Origin: CACZQA01 sp050943615
Lineage (GTDB): Bacteria > Actinomycetota > Coriobacteriia > Coriobacteriales > QAMH01
Assembly: GCA_050943615.1 (NCBI GenBank)
Contig: JBMNPN010000005.1
Coordinates: 1-58,848, forward strand
Reading direction: 5' to 3'
Length of the DNA stretch: 58,848 nucleotides
Position 1 is the first letter of the stretch. Each line of letters opens with the position of its first letter. The notes beneath the pieces were generated by a model. That model was not told the DNA's origin. It made no database searches and saw only the letters and a list, made by a program, of their open reading frames with translations. Positions 44,326-52,929 of the stretch are shown here, piece by piece. Both the position numbers and the translations under genes were made by a program.

Positions 44326-44427
44326 GAAGGGCTGCCCTGGCTTAAGGGGCACCCAAATGGCTGATTTACCGCATGCGTTTCATGGCCGCATGCTCGCCTT
44401 TCGTCTGATAGCTTCGAGAAGGCGCCC

Positions 44428-44766
44428 TTAGGCTTCCTTCACCGCGTAGATGACCCAGCGCTCGCGCTCGACCTGCTTGGCCAGCGTCTCGATGTCACCG
44501 TACTGGATGCACTGAGCCGGGCAGTGATGCATGCAGGTCGGCTCCTTGCCCTTCTCCACGCGCTCCTCGCACAGGTCGCACCACTGCGTGACCTGCGGGA
44601 TGAAGTCGTACTGCCACTTCTTCTCCTCGATGTGCAGCGGTCCGAGGCGCGTCACCTTGATACCGAACTTGTTCTCGTCGTAGCCATGCTCCTGCTGGCA
44701 AGCCAGAACACAGGTCTCGCAACCGGTGCAGAACTCGACGTCGATAGCCAATCCCTTGAAAGCCAT
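44428..44766 (-). CDS. Two-cluster [4Fe-4S] electron-transfer subunit
   Basis: A 112-residue partner of the catalytic subunit ending 30 bases upstream. Motif I is C13-x2-C16-x2-C19-x3-C23; motif II is 'WCDLCEERVEKGKEPTCMHH' then C, with spacing C-x2-C-x11-C-x3-C and one extra cysteine in PAQC. It has the same half-size design as the proteins at 3212 and 7594. Soluble and cytoplasmic. No zinc-ribbon gene follows it, unlike those two cassettes. Confidence 0.9.
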   Translation of the reverse strand: MAFKGLAIDVEFCTGCETCVLACQQEHGYDENKFGIKVTRLGPLHIEEKKWQYDFIPQVTQWCDLCEERVEKGKEPTCMHHCPAQCIQYGDIETLAKQVERERWVIYAVKEA

Positions 44767-44796
44767 TTTAGTGTCTCCTTGTATCTCTCTTATGCA

Positions 44797-47268
44797 CTAG
44801 ACGTGCTGTTCCAGCGATTTCGCGTCGACGCTCCACTTTTCCAGAGCTGCCTTGTGACGCATCTCAATCTTTGCGGTCGAGTAGATGTCGCTCTGCGGCT
44901 TGTCTCCACCGTACATGGACGCGCGGCTGATCGGGTGCACGTCGCCGTACTCCATGTCGTCGATCTTGCGAATCTTGACCATCATGCACTTGTAGTTCGC
45001 ACCGAAACCGGAAACGCCGGCATCGAGCGGGACCATGTTGTTGCAGTTGGATTCCCACACGCCGAACAGGCCGGTGGCGAACTCCTCACCGCCCGTGTGC
45101 AGGCGCTCCGGGAACCACCAGGCGTGGTCGGTCGCGATGACGCGCGGGTCGTAGGTCGGGTTGAACGAGACCTTGTACTTGGCGATGCCGTGCTTGTTCT
45201 CGATGTAGCACCACTCGCCTTCCTCGAGATCGTACTTCTTGGCGGTCTCGGGGTTCATGTACACGAGCGGTTCGGGGTGCATCGAGCGCAGGCGCTTGAT
45301 CTGACGATGCTCGGAGTGGAAGAAGTGAACCGTGCGCAGGCCCGTGGTCAGGATGAGCGGGTACTCCTCGAGGTCCTCGGTCGCGGAATACGGCGACTCG
45401 ACGGGCTCCACGTAGGCGGGCAGTGGGTCGAGGCCCTTGCCGGCGTAGTGGAAGACCATGCAGTAGATGTCGGCACGGCCCGTCGGGGTCTCGAAGCCAA
45501 GGTTGCCGTCGGCGCGCAGCAGGCCCTTCTCGTACTTGCGGTACTCGAACTTGGGGTACTTCCAGATGGACTTGCGCAGCTCGTCGAAGGTGAACCCGCC
45601 CTGCTCCAGAGCGTAGTCCCACATCTCCTCAGTGGAATCCCACGGCCAGGCGATCTCCTTGTTGCGCGGAAGCGCAAGGAGCTTGCCGGCCTCGCGGAAC
45701 ATCGTCTGGTCCGCCTTGGTCTCGCCAACCGGCTCGATGGCCTTGTTGATGGCACCGATGTAGTAGGGGTTCAGGCCGGAGAAGCCGTCGCGCTCGACGA
45801 AGGTGCAGGCCGGAAGTGCGACATCGGCCAGCGCCATCATGGTCGGCGTCATGAACAGGTCGGCCACGACCGCGAACTCGAGGTACTTGTTGTACCAGTC
45901 GGTCAGCTGGCGCTTGGTCTGGGCGCCCATGCAGGCAAGCCAGTTGGACGTCGCGAACCATGCGCAACGCGGACGGTAGGGCTCTCCGGTGTCCCAGGCC
46001 TTGAAGGTGGCATTAGAGGAGAGGTTCTTGAAGCCGACGTTGAACAGCGGGTAGGTCTCGGTGCCGATACGGGTCGCGGCCTCCTCGTCGGTCATGAGCT
46101 CGTCGTAGCCCCAGCAACCGGTCCAGTTGGGCTGGGAGATGCCCCAGCACGGGGAACCGATGATGTTGCCGCCAGGGATGTCGAGGTTGCCGGTGATGGT
46201 CCACAGCGTCGTCACCGCATGGGCAGCCTGCTGGCCACCGGTCTGCTGGTCGAGCGCGACGCCCCACTGGATGGCAGCGGGCTTGGCGGACGCGTACAGG
46301 CGGGTCACGCGGCGGATGTCCTCGACGGACACCCAGCAGCGCTCAGAGAGAAAGTCGAGGTCGTACTCGTCGCAGCGCTCCTTGACCGCATCGACGCCGT
46401 ACACCCACTTGTCGCAGAAGTCATGGTCGTAGAGATCCTCGTCGAACATGACCTTGAGCATGGCCATGGCCAGCGCGCCGTCGGAACCGGGGCGCAGGCG
46501 CAGCCAGTTCTCGCCCGCACGGGATGCCGGCCAAGTGAGGTAGGGGTCAACGACGATAAGCTTGGTGCCGCGCTTCATGAGGTCCAGAATCCAGTGGCCG
46601 AAGAAGCCGTCGGCATTGGCATAGAAGGGCTGATGACCCCAGATGATGAGGACCTCGGGGACCTCGTACTCGGGGTCGTCGTAGCGCAGCGGCAGGAACT
46701 GCGAGCAGTCGCACAGCGCGGCGTCGCCCAGCATGCAGGCCATGGAGGCAATGCGCGGCAGGTAGCAGGAGTTGCCCGCGAAATACGGGACACCCTCGTT
46801 CGGCGAGCCGGTGCAGGCGTTCAGACGCGTGATCTGGTGGATGTCGCGGCCCGTGCCCTGGCAGCACATGAAGCTCTCGGTACCGTACTTTGCCTGAATC
46901 GCGTGGATGTTCTTCTCGATGATGTCGTAGGCCTCATCCCACGTGATGCGCACGAACTTGTTCTTGCCGCGGTCCTTGCGGTCGCGCTTCATCGGGTAGA
47001 GCAGGCGGTCCGGATGGTAGATGTAATCCGGCAGCGTGAGGCAGCGACTGCAGAGACGACCCTGGTTATAGGGATTCTCCTTGTCGCCCTCGATCTTGAC
47101 CAGCTTGCCATCCTTGACGTACATCAAGATGCCACAGTTGTTGTGGCAACCTGGAGCGGTGCGGGCGTTGCCGCGGATGACGGTGTAACCGTCTTCCTCC
47201 CACTTCCAGGGACGCTGGCCTTGAGCTAAGGCCAGCCACTCTTCAGTGACCTTTGACTCAAATGGCAT
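44797..47268 (-). CDS. Molybdopterin oxidoreductase catalytic subunit lacking the first Fe-S cysteine
   Basis: An 823-residue enzyme of the same branch as the other three but clearly divergent. The N-terminal cluster region reads 'GNARTAPGCHNNCGILMYV': by alignment Asn34 replaces the first cysteine, leaving C41-x3-C45-x27-C73. Other blocks are 'FVRITWDEAYDIIEKN', 'CQGTGRDIHQITR', a probable Mo-ligand Cys in 'FAGNSCYLPRIAS', and the C-terminal 'HSEHRQIKRLRSMHPEP'. No Tat signal. No regulator adjoins it; upstream lie a 354-base gap and the two-gene ATPase unit. The 'NPYNQGRLCSRCLTLPDY' block resembles catechol dehydroxylase-type sequences, but the substrate remains unknown. Confidence 0.9.
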   Translation of the reverse strand: MPFESKVTEEWLALAQGQRPWKWEEDGYTVIRGNARTAPGCHNNCGILMYVKDGKLVKIEGDKENPYNQGRLCSRCLTLPDYIYHPDRLLYPMKRDRKDRGKNKFVRITWDEAYDIIEKNIHAIQAKYGTESFMCCQGTGRDIHQITRLNACTGSPNEGVPYFAGNSCYLPRIASMACMLGDAALCDCSQFLPLRYDDPEYEVPEVLIIWGHQPFYANADGFFGHWILDLMKRGTKLIVVDPYLTWPASRAGENWLRLRPGSDGALAMAMLKVMFDEDLYDHDFCDKWVYGVDAVKERCDEYDLDFLSERCWVSVEDIRRVTRLYASAKPAAIQWGVALDQQTGGQQAAHAVTTLWTITGNLDIPGGNIIGSPCWGISQPNWTGCWGYDELMTDEEAATRIGTETYPLFNVGFKNLSSNATFKAWDTGEPYRPRCAWFATSNWLACMGAQTKRQLTDWYNKYLEFAVVADLFMTPTMMALADVALPACTFVERDGFSGLNPYYIGAINKAIEPVGETKADQTMFREAGKLLALPRNKEIAWPWDSTEEMWDYALEQGGFTFDELRKSIWKYPKFEYRKYEKGLLRADGNLGFETPTGRADIYCMVFHYAGKGLDPLPAYVEPVESPYSATEDLEEYPLILTTGLRTVHFFHSEHRQIKRLRSMHPEPLVYMNPETAKKYDLEEGEWCYIENKHGIAKYKVSFNPTYDPRVIATDHAWWFPERLHTGGEEFATGLFGVWESNCNNMVPLDAGVSGFGANYKCMMVKIRKIDDMEYGDVHPISRASMYGGDKPQSDIYSTAKIEMRHKAALEKWSVDAKSLEQHV

Positions 47269-47622
47269 AGGTATCCTCTTTTCTCTCTCTCAATAGACAG
47301 AAAGCGCCCCCGGGCGTCGTTCGGTAGACTTCCCGCTCGAATAGCACTCTGTCTCGACATAACCAACATATCGCGCGTTACTAGATTGGGAAGATGGAAA
47401 GAAGCACTTCGAGGTCACAGCATGAGTTTCAGACTGAAAGATGGAGACTCAACCGCTCAGGTTGAGGCCATCCCCGTTTCAACAGGTCAAGTGCGCGCAG
47501 GTATGCAATCGCCCGCCCCGAGGCTCGAGCGCAGGACCAGTGGCGCGCAAGGCTCCACAAGACGCACCTGATGCGGGGCGCCCCGAAGCGCGAAAAATCT
47601 ACGAACGGTCTGAAAGTTCCCT
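47269..47622. other. Gene-free 354-base stretch upstream of the 44797 molybdoenzyme
   Basis: It should carry that enzyme's promoter. CTCAACC-gctca-GGTTGAG forms a short dyad near 47448-47466 and GGGGCGCCCC a palindrome near 47575. Small open frames here have no family features. No certain promoter was identified. Confidence 0.5.
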
Positions 47623-48528
47623 TCAAGCGCCCCTAGCGATGGGCGCTCTGAGCGTGAGCCGGTCCCGTTCGGGGAGCACCTTGTTGAAGACCGCAAAAAC
47701 CTTGCGCGCGTCCTCCACGATGTCTGTGCCCGTCACGCCCAGATCGTCGAAGGAGGGCACGAGCACGCAGCTCGTCTCGTCCAGATCGAGTACCTTCCTC
47801 ATGAGGTGCAGGCTGCAGGGGTAGCCGTATGTACCTGCCCACTGATAGGAGATGTCGGGCGTCGTCTCGATGAGGCGGAAGTTGAGGCGGCGGATCCAGC
47901 TGGGATGGCAGAGCGGAAAGAAGAGCTTCTGCACGTTGGTGCGCTCGCCGGCGTTCTTGAGGGAGAACTCGCTGAAGTGGACCTCGACCGTGGAGTCCCC
48001 CATATCGCAGTACGACATCTCGAACAGGTGCAAATCGACGCTGTAGCGCAGCATCTCGAGGACCTTCATGGCCGTGAGCACCGCAGCGCCGCGGTGAAAG
48101 ATCTGGCTTATCTCGGTCTGCGCGTCGTAGGAGGTGTTCATGTAGACGCTGATCGACTTGCGCGGCGGGTTGGGGCGGTTGATCATCGTGAGCGGGCTTC
48201 CCTCGAGATATGCCTTCACGTCCGGCGCGAACCCGACGTAGTCGTTGTAGGTGCGCACCGTGTCGAACGACATGTCGAGCGCGCGCATGATCTGGGCGTC
48301 CAGCCCGAAGAACTCCTCGAAACCGTCCTGGTAGCCGTAGCGGCACATGGCAATCGCGTCTTCCAGGGACTTGCTGCCCGTGAACTCCTCGTAGTCCTGC
48401 TTGGAGACCTGGGCGTTCTCGAACGCGCGGGAAACGGGCGCGGTCTCGAGGTAGTCGAGGTACTCCGCGAGCGAGGAGAACGAGAAGTGCAGCACGGTCA
48501 GGTAGCCGTGTCGTGTCCGCTCGAACAT
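47623..48528 (-). CDS. Uncharacterised protein, possible vWA-like partner of the adjacent ATPase
   Basis: A 301-residue soluble protein of no certain family. The middle, 'KSISVYMNTSYDAQTEISQI' followed by a stretch RGAAVLTAMKVLEMLRYSVD, has the strand-Ser/Thr loop-helix-strand pattern of a von Willebrand A-like or related Rossmann core, and resembles proteins found beside phage-type MoxR ATPases. The N-terminal part has 'AIAMCRYGYQDGFEEFFGL'. It lies 10 bases downstream of the ATPase gene, so the two are co-transcribed and may act as a MoxR/vWA-type chaperone pair. Family and fold are inference; the pairing is seen. Confidence 0.7.
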   Translation of the reverse strand: MFERTRHGYLTVLHFSFSSLAEYLDYLETAPVSRAFENAQVSKQDYEEFTGSKSLEDAIAMCRYGYQDGFEEFFGLDAQIMRALDMSFDTVRTYNDYVGFAPDVKAYLEGSPLTMINRPNPPRKSISVYMNTSYDAQTEISQIFHRGAAVLTAMKVLEMLRYSVDLHLFEMSYCDMGDSTVEVHFSEFSLKNAGERTNVQKLFFPLCHPSWIRRLNFRLIETTPDISYQWAGTYGYPCSLHLMRKVLDLDETSCVLVPSFDDLGVTGTDIVEDARKVFAVFNKVLPERDRLTLRAPIARGA

Positions 48529-48538
48529 CGGGCCTTCC

Positions 48539-50284
48539 CTACCTCTCGACGCGCATCGTCTTGATGGTGCGGTAGAAGGGGTTGGCCTCGTCGAGCTCGC
48601 GAATCGAGCCGATGAGGATGTTGAGGTCGTCTTGCGAAAGCCCGCGGATCACGTTGGTGCGAAGTATCGTCTCGAGGTCCATGCCGTACTTGCGCTTCTT
48701 GTAGCACTTGCCGATGGCACGCGTGGAGACGATGTGCGGGATGTGGCTCGTCGCCACGGCGCGGCGCAGGGCCCACATGAACTCGAGGAGCTCCTCGTCG
48801 GGATAGAGTGCCTGCTCGAGACGGCGGTCGTAGTCGAAGAACACCATGTCGAAGCGGTCGAGCGTGGCGGCGTCGAGCGCGTTTCTGCCGACGTACTGCA
48901 GGTCGCTTCCCGCGCCCCAGGTGTTGGCGGCCGCCACGCAGCGGAAGTCCGGGTGCACGTCAATCGTCTCGTTCGGAAAGGCCATGTAGCCGTTGGCAAG
49001 GGCGGAGTTGATGACGATGAGCGCCGCGGGGTCGGAGTTGTCGATCTCGTCGAGGAAGAAGATACCGCCGTACTTGAAGGCGCGGTAGAACTCCGTTTCG
49101 TGGTAGCTGCCGCCCGCGTCGATGAATCCCGTCAGCTTGAACTCGTTGGAGGCGTTGTTGGTGTAGTGCATGTCGAGCCCGAGCGCTTCTGCCACCTGCG
49201 AGACCGCGTAGTTCTTTCCCGAGCCGGCAGGCCCGATGAGCATGACCGGCTCGTTCAGGCGCACCTGCGTGAGCACCTGCTCGTATTTCTGGTGGTAGAA
49301 CGCCGCATCGATACGCGCGATTTCCACGTCGTTGAGCTTGATGACGTTTACCTGTGGCGTTGCGGTCTTCTCGACGAAGAGGTCGAAGCGCTCGCGGTAG
49401 CTCTCGTCGAGGCGCGCATCGATTGCCTCGCGCGTGCACAGGCTGTCGATCTGCTCGTCGATGACGGCGCTCAGCTGGGTGCGAATCTGCTCGTCGAGGG
49501 TCTCCGAGACGTACTCCTCCACCTTCTTTTCCGGGTCGAGCGTCTTGAAGTAGTTCTCGAACGCGCTGTCGATGCGCTCTTGCAGCGTATCCTTTGCCGT
49601 CTGCTCGAGGATGGCGTTGACCGAGGAGATGATGTCGCGCGCGTTGAGGTAGTTGGCGCGGATGCCCGCATCGTCGGAGCGCGCCTGGTCCTGGTGCCGA
49701 TATGAGACGAAGGCACCGTCCTTGTAGTACGTGTAGGCGGCGACGGGGAACACCTGCGCGCAGAACTTGGTGAGCAGCTCCTCGTCGTTGCTAAAGATGA
49801 AATCCCCGCCCGGCGTGTTGCCGTAGAAGAGGTTCGCGTAGCTTTCCTCTTCATCGAGGTCGCGCCCGCGTGCCGCGACGAGCTCGTGGGAATCGAGGCT
49901 GTAGGCGGCAAAGGAGAACGGCATCTGCTTGGCGAGCAGGTCGAAGGCGTCTGTCCCGAAGTCGGCGTAGAGCAGGCGGGGGACGCGCTGGTCGGCATCG
50001 CGGTCATGCGGGTCGTAGCGCCCGCCGGCGAGCTGCTGCGTTACCTGGTGGAGGAGCTCGAGATCGTATCCGCCCACGCCGATGAGGTTGCCGCCGATCT
50101 CGGGGTCGCGGCGGTTGTCTGCATACGAGTCGTAGACGACCTTTCCGAACTTGGCCTCGTCGTGCTCGCCGCAGACGAGCGCCTTGACCGTGTAATCGTA
50201 GGATTTGTTCGACTCCCTGAGGGCTTTCTCTATCTCTTCGCTGGAGACTTCTTGACCCACGTAGGCAATGAACGCTTCTTTCAT
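48539..50284 (-). CDS. MoxR/AAA_5-type ATPase with an N-terminal amidotransferase-like region
   Basis: 581 residues from the ATG at 50284 behind AAGAGGGACC. The C-terminal AAA domain (about residues 360-560) has Walker A 'MLIGPAGSGKNYAVSQ' (Asn instead of Thr/Ser after GK), Walker B 'GGIFFLDEIDNSDPAALIVI', sensor 'CVAAANTWGAGSD' and arginine-finger region 'LDAATLDRFDMVFFDYD', matching phage and McrB-like AAA_5 proteins. Residues about 70-200 ('FSFAAYSLDSHELVAARGRD', 'LFYGN', 'DFIFSNDEELL') resemble the class II glutamine amidotransferase fold but without an N-terminal catalytic Cys. A coiled, charged middle joins them. Co-transcribed with the gene at 47623. Confidence 0.82.
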   Translation of the reverse strand: MKEAFIAYVGQEVSSEEIEKALRESNKSYDYTVKALVCGEHDEAKFGKVVYDSYADNRRDPEIGGNLIGVGGYDLELLHQVTQQLAGGRYDPHDRDADQRVPRLLYADFGTDAFDLLAKQMPFSFAAYSLDSHELVAARGRDLDEEESYANLFYGNTPGGDFIFSNDEELLTKFCAQVFPVAAYTYYKDGAFVSYRHQDQARSDDAGIRANYLNARDIISSVNAILEQTAKDTLQERIDSAFENYFKTLDPEKKVEEYVSETLDEQIRTQLSAVIDEQIDSLCTREAIDARLDESYRERFDLFVEKTATPQVNVIKLNDVEIARIDAAFYHQKYEQVLTQVRLNEPVMLIGPAGSGKNYAVSQVAEALGLDMHYTNNASNEFKLTGFIDAGGSYHETEFYRAFKYGGIFFLDEIDNSDPAALIVINSALANGYMAFPNETIDVHPDFRCVAAANTWGAGSDLQYVGRNALDAATLDRFDMVFFDYDRRLEQALYPDEELLEFMWALRRAVATSHIPHIVSTRAIGKCYKKRKYGMDLETILRTNVIRGLSQDDLNILIGSIRELDEANPFYRTIKTMRVER

Positions 50285-50615
50285 TGGTCCCTCTTTTCCG
50301 TACGCACCACAGTTGTGAAATGGCAAGCGGCCAACTTGCCTTCCAACTGCGCCTGCAGCCCGATGCAAATCGGGCACGGGCATGCAGGTCACAGTAACTT
50401 GTTGCTAGATCACACTTTACGCCCTCCCCTCCCCGCAATTCCAGCATCTCGCAATATGTTCGCGGCAGAAGAGCATGCCGATGGGAGGCAGTGCACGGCG
50501 TTCGCCCAGATAAAGCCCCATCCATGAAAAGCCAACAGGGTTTTCGAGGTCTTACGGGAAAAGTGAGGGTACAGGCCGATCGGTCAACAGGGAGCCGGTG
50601 CCATGCGAGCTTGCC
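50285..50615. other. Gene-free 331-base stretch upstream of the ATPase operon
   Basis: It contains the leader hairpin at 50352-50387 and the 3' side of the MFS gene at 50616. No gene or clear terminator for the MFS gene was recognised. Confidence 0.5.
50352..50387 (-). promoter_or_regulatory. Nested hairpin in the ATPase operon leader
   Basis: Outer arms CCTGCA/TGCAGG enclose GCCCGA-tgcaaa-TCGGGC, about 70-100 bases before the ATG at 50284. Confidence 0.4.
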
Positions 50616-52028
50616 CTATCGGCTCTCCGAGGAAAGCTCCCGCTCGCGTCGACGCATCAGGCCCACGAGCACACATGAGAGGATAAAGCCGACCGCGGCA
50701 ACGCAACATGCCACGAACAGCGCATCCTGGAAACCGATGGCAAGCGCCCTGCTCGCAGCGGCACCCGCGGCCTGCGCATTTGCAGCTCCCGACGAGAGGA
50801 TGCCCACGAAAAGCGCCGGCCCCACACAGCCTGCAAGCTGGATGCAGACGTTCACGAGGGCGATGCCATCGGCGTTCTCCTCCTTCTCGAGCGTGCTCAG
50901 CCCCGCCGTCTGGCTCGGTGCGAAGACGAGGCCGACGCCCGTATAGGCCACAGCCGACGCCGCCATCAGGCATGCGACGCTGCCATCCCCGGCAAGCCCG
51001 CCGGCAGCGTGCACGAGGATAAGCCCGACCACGACGACCGCAAACCCGGCGGGCAGCAGCGGAAAGACCCCATGGCGGTCGAGGATGCGGCCGCTGAACA
51101 ACGCCGTCACGGCGTTCACGGAGATGGGGACCAGCATCAGGATGCCGGAGGCAAAGGCGCTCTGGCCAAGCGCCTCCTCCAGGTGCATGGGAAGGAGCAC
51201 GCTCAGCGAGAACGTCGTCATCATCGCCACGATCACCATGATGCAGGCCACCGTGAACGCTGGCCGTGCGAGCAGGCGCACGTTGAGCACCGGCTCGTCG
51301 AGCCTGAGCTGGCGCCATCCGAAGAGCACCAGAAACACGATACCCACTGCAAGCGAGACAAACGCGACGGGCGCATCGGAGGCGACCTGCGTCAGGCCAA
51401 AGGAAAGCGCCACGAGCCCGATCACCATGAGGGGAATCGAGATGCCGTCGAGCTTGAGGTGGATGGGCTCGGCAAAATCGCTCACCATGCGAAGACCGCA
51501 CAGCAGAACCGCCACGAAGGCGATGCAACCCGGCAGGAACACACCGCGCCAGCCGGTGAGGGTGACCATGATGCCCGAGATGACCGGGCCGAACGCCGGG
51601 CCGAGCACGATGCAGCAGCTGCCGATGGAAAAGTAGGTGCCGAGCTTCTCGCGCGGGGCGACCGCCATCACCACCGACATCATGAGCGGGATGAACACGC
51701 CCGAGCCGACCGCCTGCACGAGCCGAGAGCAGAGCAGAAACGCAAAACTCGGCGCCACCATGGCGAGCACGGAGCCCACGACAAAGCACGATGCGCCGAC
51801 GAGGAACAGCGCGCGCAGGGAAAAGCGCCGCGAGAGATAGGCAATCGAGGCCACGATGACTACCGTGACGATCATGTAGCCAGTCACGAGCCACTGCGCG
51901 GTCACGCTGCTGACGTCGAACGCGTCCATGATATCCACGAGCGCGACGTTGATGACGACCTCGTTGAGCGAGGCCACGAAGGCAGCGAGGTAGAAGAGCA
52001 CGAGCATCGACGGCGGCCGCTTTGTCAT
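50616..52028 (-). CDS. MFS multidrug transporter, DHA2 (EmrB/QacA) type
   Basis: 470 residues with about 14 membrane helices. It starts MTKRPPSMLVLFYLAAFVAS at 52028; a 100-codon in-frame extension crosses repeat DNA and was rejected. 'VALVDIMDAFDVSSVTAQWL' and 'TGYMIVTVVIVASIAYLSRR' match the first helices and motif A of EmrB-like exporters; 'VLGPAFGPVISGIMVTLTGW' is motif C. Likely proton-driven export of hydrophobic compounds. No EmrA-type partner or regulator adjoins. Confidence 0.9.
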   Translation of the reverse strand: MTKRPPSMLVLFYLAAFVASLNEVVINVALVDIMDAFDVSSVTAQWLVTGYMIVTVVIVASIAYLSRRFSLRALFLVGASCFVVGSVLAMVAPSFAFLLCSRLVQAVGSGVFIPLMMSVVMAVAPREKLGTYFSIGSCCIVLGPAFGPVISGIMVTLTGWRGVFLPGCIAFVAVLLCGLRMVSDFAEPIHLKLDGISIPLMVIGLVALSFGLTQVASDAPVAFVSLAVGIVFLVLFGWRQLRLDEPVLNVRLLARPAFTVACIMVIVAMMTTFSLSVLLPMHLEEALGQSAFASGILMLVPISVNAVTALFSGRILDRHGVFPLLPAGFAVVVVGLILVHAAGGLAGDGSVACLMAASAVAYTGVGLVFAPSQTAGLSTLEKEENADGIALVNVCIQLAGCVGPALFVGILSSGAANAQAAGAAASRALAIGFQDALFVACCVAAVGFILSCVLVGLMRRRERELSSESR

Positions 52029-52188
52029 GTGAGAACCGGTCCCTCCCTGAACAGTCTGTATTCGCCCAGGTAGCGCGTCCTTTTCAGACGTCCTCGGATC
52101 GGCAGCGCAACTTTGTTCGCATAGGCGCGAACGCTGCAGGGAGAAATTGTACCCGTTCGCACTCCCCCGCACGCAGCGCACTAGAGAG

Positions 52189-52768
52189 AAAATCGCGCAT
52201 AGGTTCACGCTTGGGGCCGGAATTCGCAGATTCTTAGAAGGTATGCGCGATTTTGTAGGTAGTGGCCTGAGCCGAGAGCGCAACGGATGACACTTGCCGT
52301 GCAGACAGAAATTCGCGCATAGGTTCACGCTTGGGGCCGGAATTCGCAGATTCTTGGAAGGTATGCGCGATTTTGTAGGTAGCGGCCCGAACCGAGGGCG
52401 CGGCGGGTCAGCTCCCGAGTCAAACCAGCTTTCCGTCCACGCCCTCTCGCCACTGGAAAATCGCGCACAGGTTCACGCTTGGGGCCAAGATTCGTGATTT
52501 TTTGAGGGCATGCGCGATTTTCTAACATAGCGATTCGAACTGAGGACATTGCGAAGCGGAGCTTGTGACACTGGACAAAAATCGCGCACGGGTTCACGCT
52601 TGGGGCTGGAATTCGGAGATTTCGGGAGGGCGTGCGCGATTTTTTAGGCAGCAACTTGAGCCATGGATGCGCGGGTGGTGCTTGCTGTGCGGGCAAAAAT
52701 CGCGCACGGGTTCACGGTTGGGGCCGGGATTCGTGGATTTCGGGAGGGCGTGCGCGATTTTTTCGCCT
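52189..52768. repeat. Tandem palindromic repeat array C (about 120 bp x 5)
   Basis: Hairpin units start near 52189, 52309, 52457, 52577 and 52695. Each has arms AAAATCGCGCA and TGCGCGATTTT about 65-70 bases end to end, with the conserved inner text GGTTCACGCTTGGGGC. Units are separated by 50-80 bases that are only partly conserved. The A run before and T run after each stem would allow termination in both directions. The array fills the gap between the MFS gene and the rpoD operon end. Not a CRISPR: the conserved part is longer than the gap and palindromic. Confidence 0.9.
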
Positions 52769-52788
52769 GCATGTGGGCGCATGAAAAA

Positions 52789-52819
52789 AGGCGCGCCTCC
52801 CGTTTGGGAAGACGCGCCT
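52789..52819 (-). terminator. Terminator of the rpoD-tRNA transcription unit
   Basis: AGGCGCG and CGCGCCT with an inner TCCC/GGGA stem; on the minus strand TTTTTTCATG follows. Fourteen bases after the tRNA. Confidence 0.75.
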
Positions 52820-52832
52820 CGTCGTTATTGCC

Positions 52833-52908
52833 TGGTGGCCCCACCAGGATTCGAACCTGGAACCTGTCGATTATGAGTCGATCGCGCTAACCGTTGCGCC
52901 ATGGGGCC
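52833..52908 (-). tRNA. tRNA with CAT anticodon (Ile2 favoured, elongator Met possible)
   Basis: 76 bases with encoded CCA; the anticodon loop is CTCATAA. The acceptor GGCCCCA/TGGGGCC resembles tRNA-Ile2, whose CAT is modified to lysidine, more than initiator tRNA. The D arm GCGC...GCGC and T arm CCAGG-TTCGAAT-CCTGG pair well. It sits 21 bases after rpoD on the same strand. Confidence 0.9.
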
Positions 52909-52929
52909 AAATGCACCTAGCGATTATAC

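Larger units (their letters stand above)
43986..44427. other. Gene-free 442-base stretch
   Basis: It holds the likely promoter of the MFS gene at the left, a 137-base element with 26-base inverted ends (44122-44258), and the terminator of the molybdoenzyme operon at 44293. No coding frame with convincing composition is seen. Confidence 0.7.

Noticed and set aside
52029..52328. N-terminal extension of the DHA2 transporter
   Set aside because: The extra 100 codons lie in repeat array C and intergenic DNA; the family start fits the ATG at 52028.
52833..52908. Initiator tRNA-fMet
   Set aside because: The acceptor begins with a paired G-C and the anticodon stem lacks the three consecutive G-C pairs of initiator tRNAs; Ile2 or elongator Met fits better.
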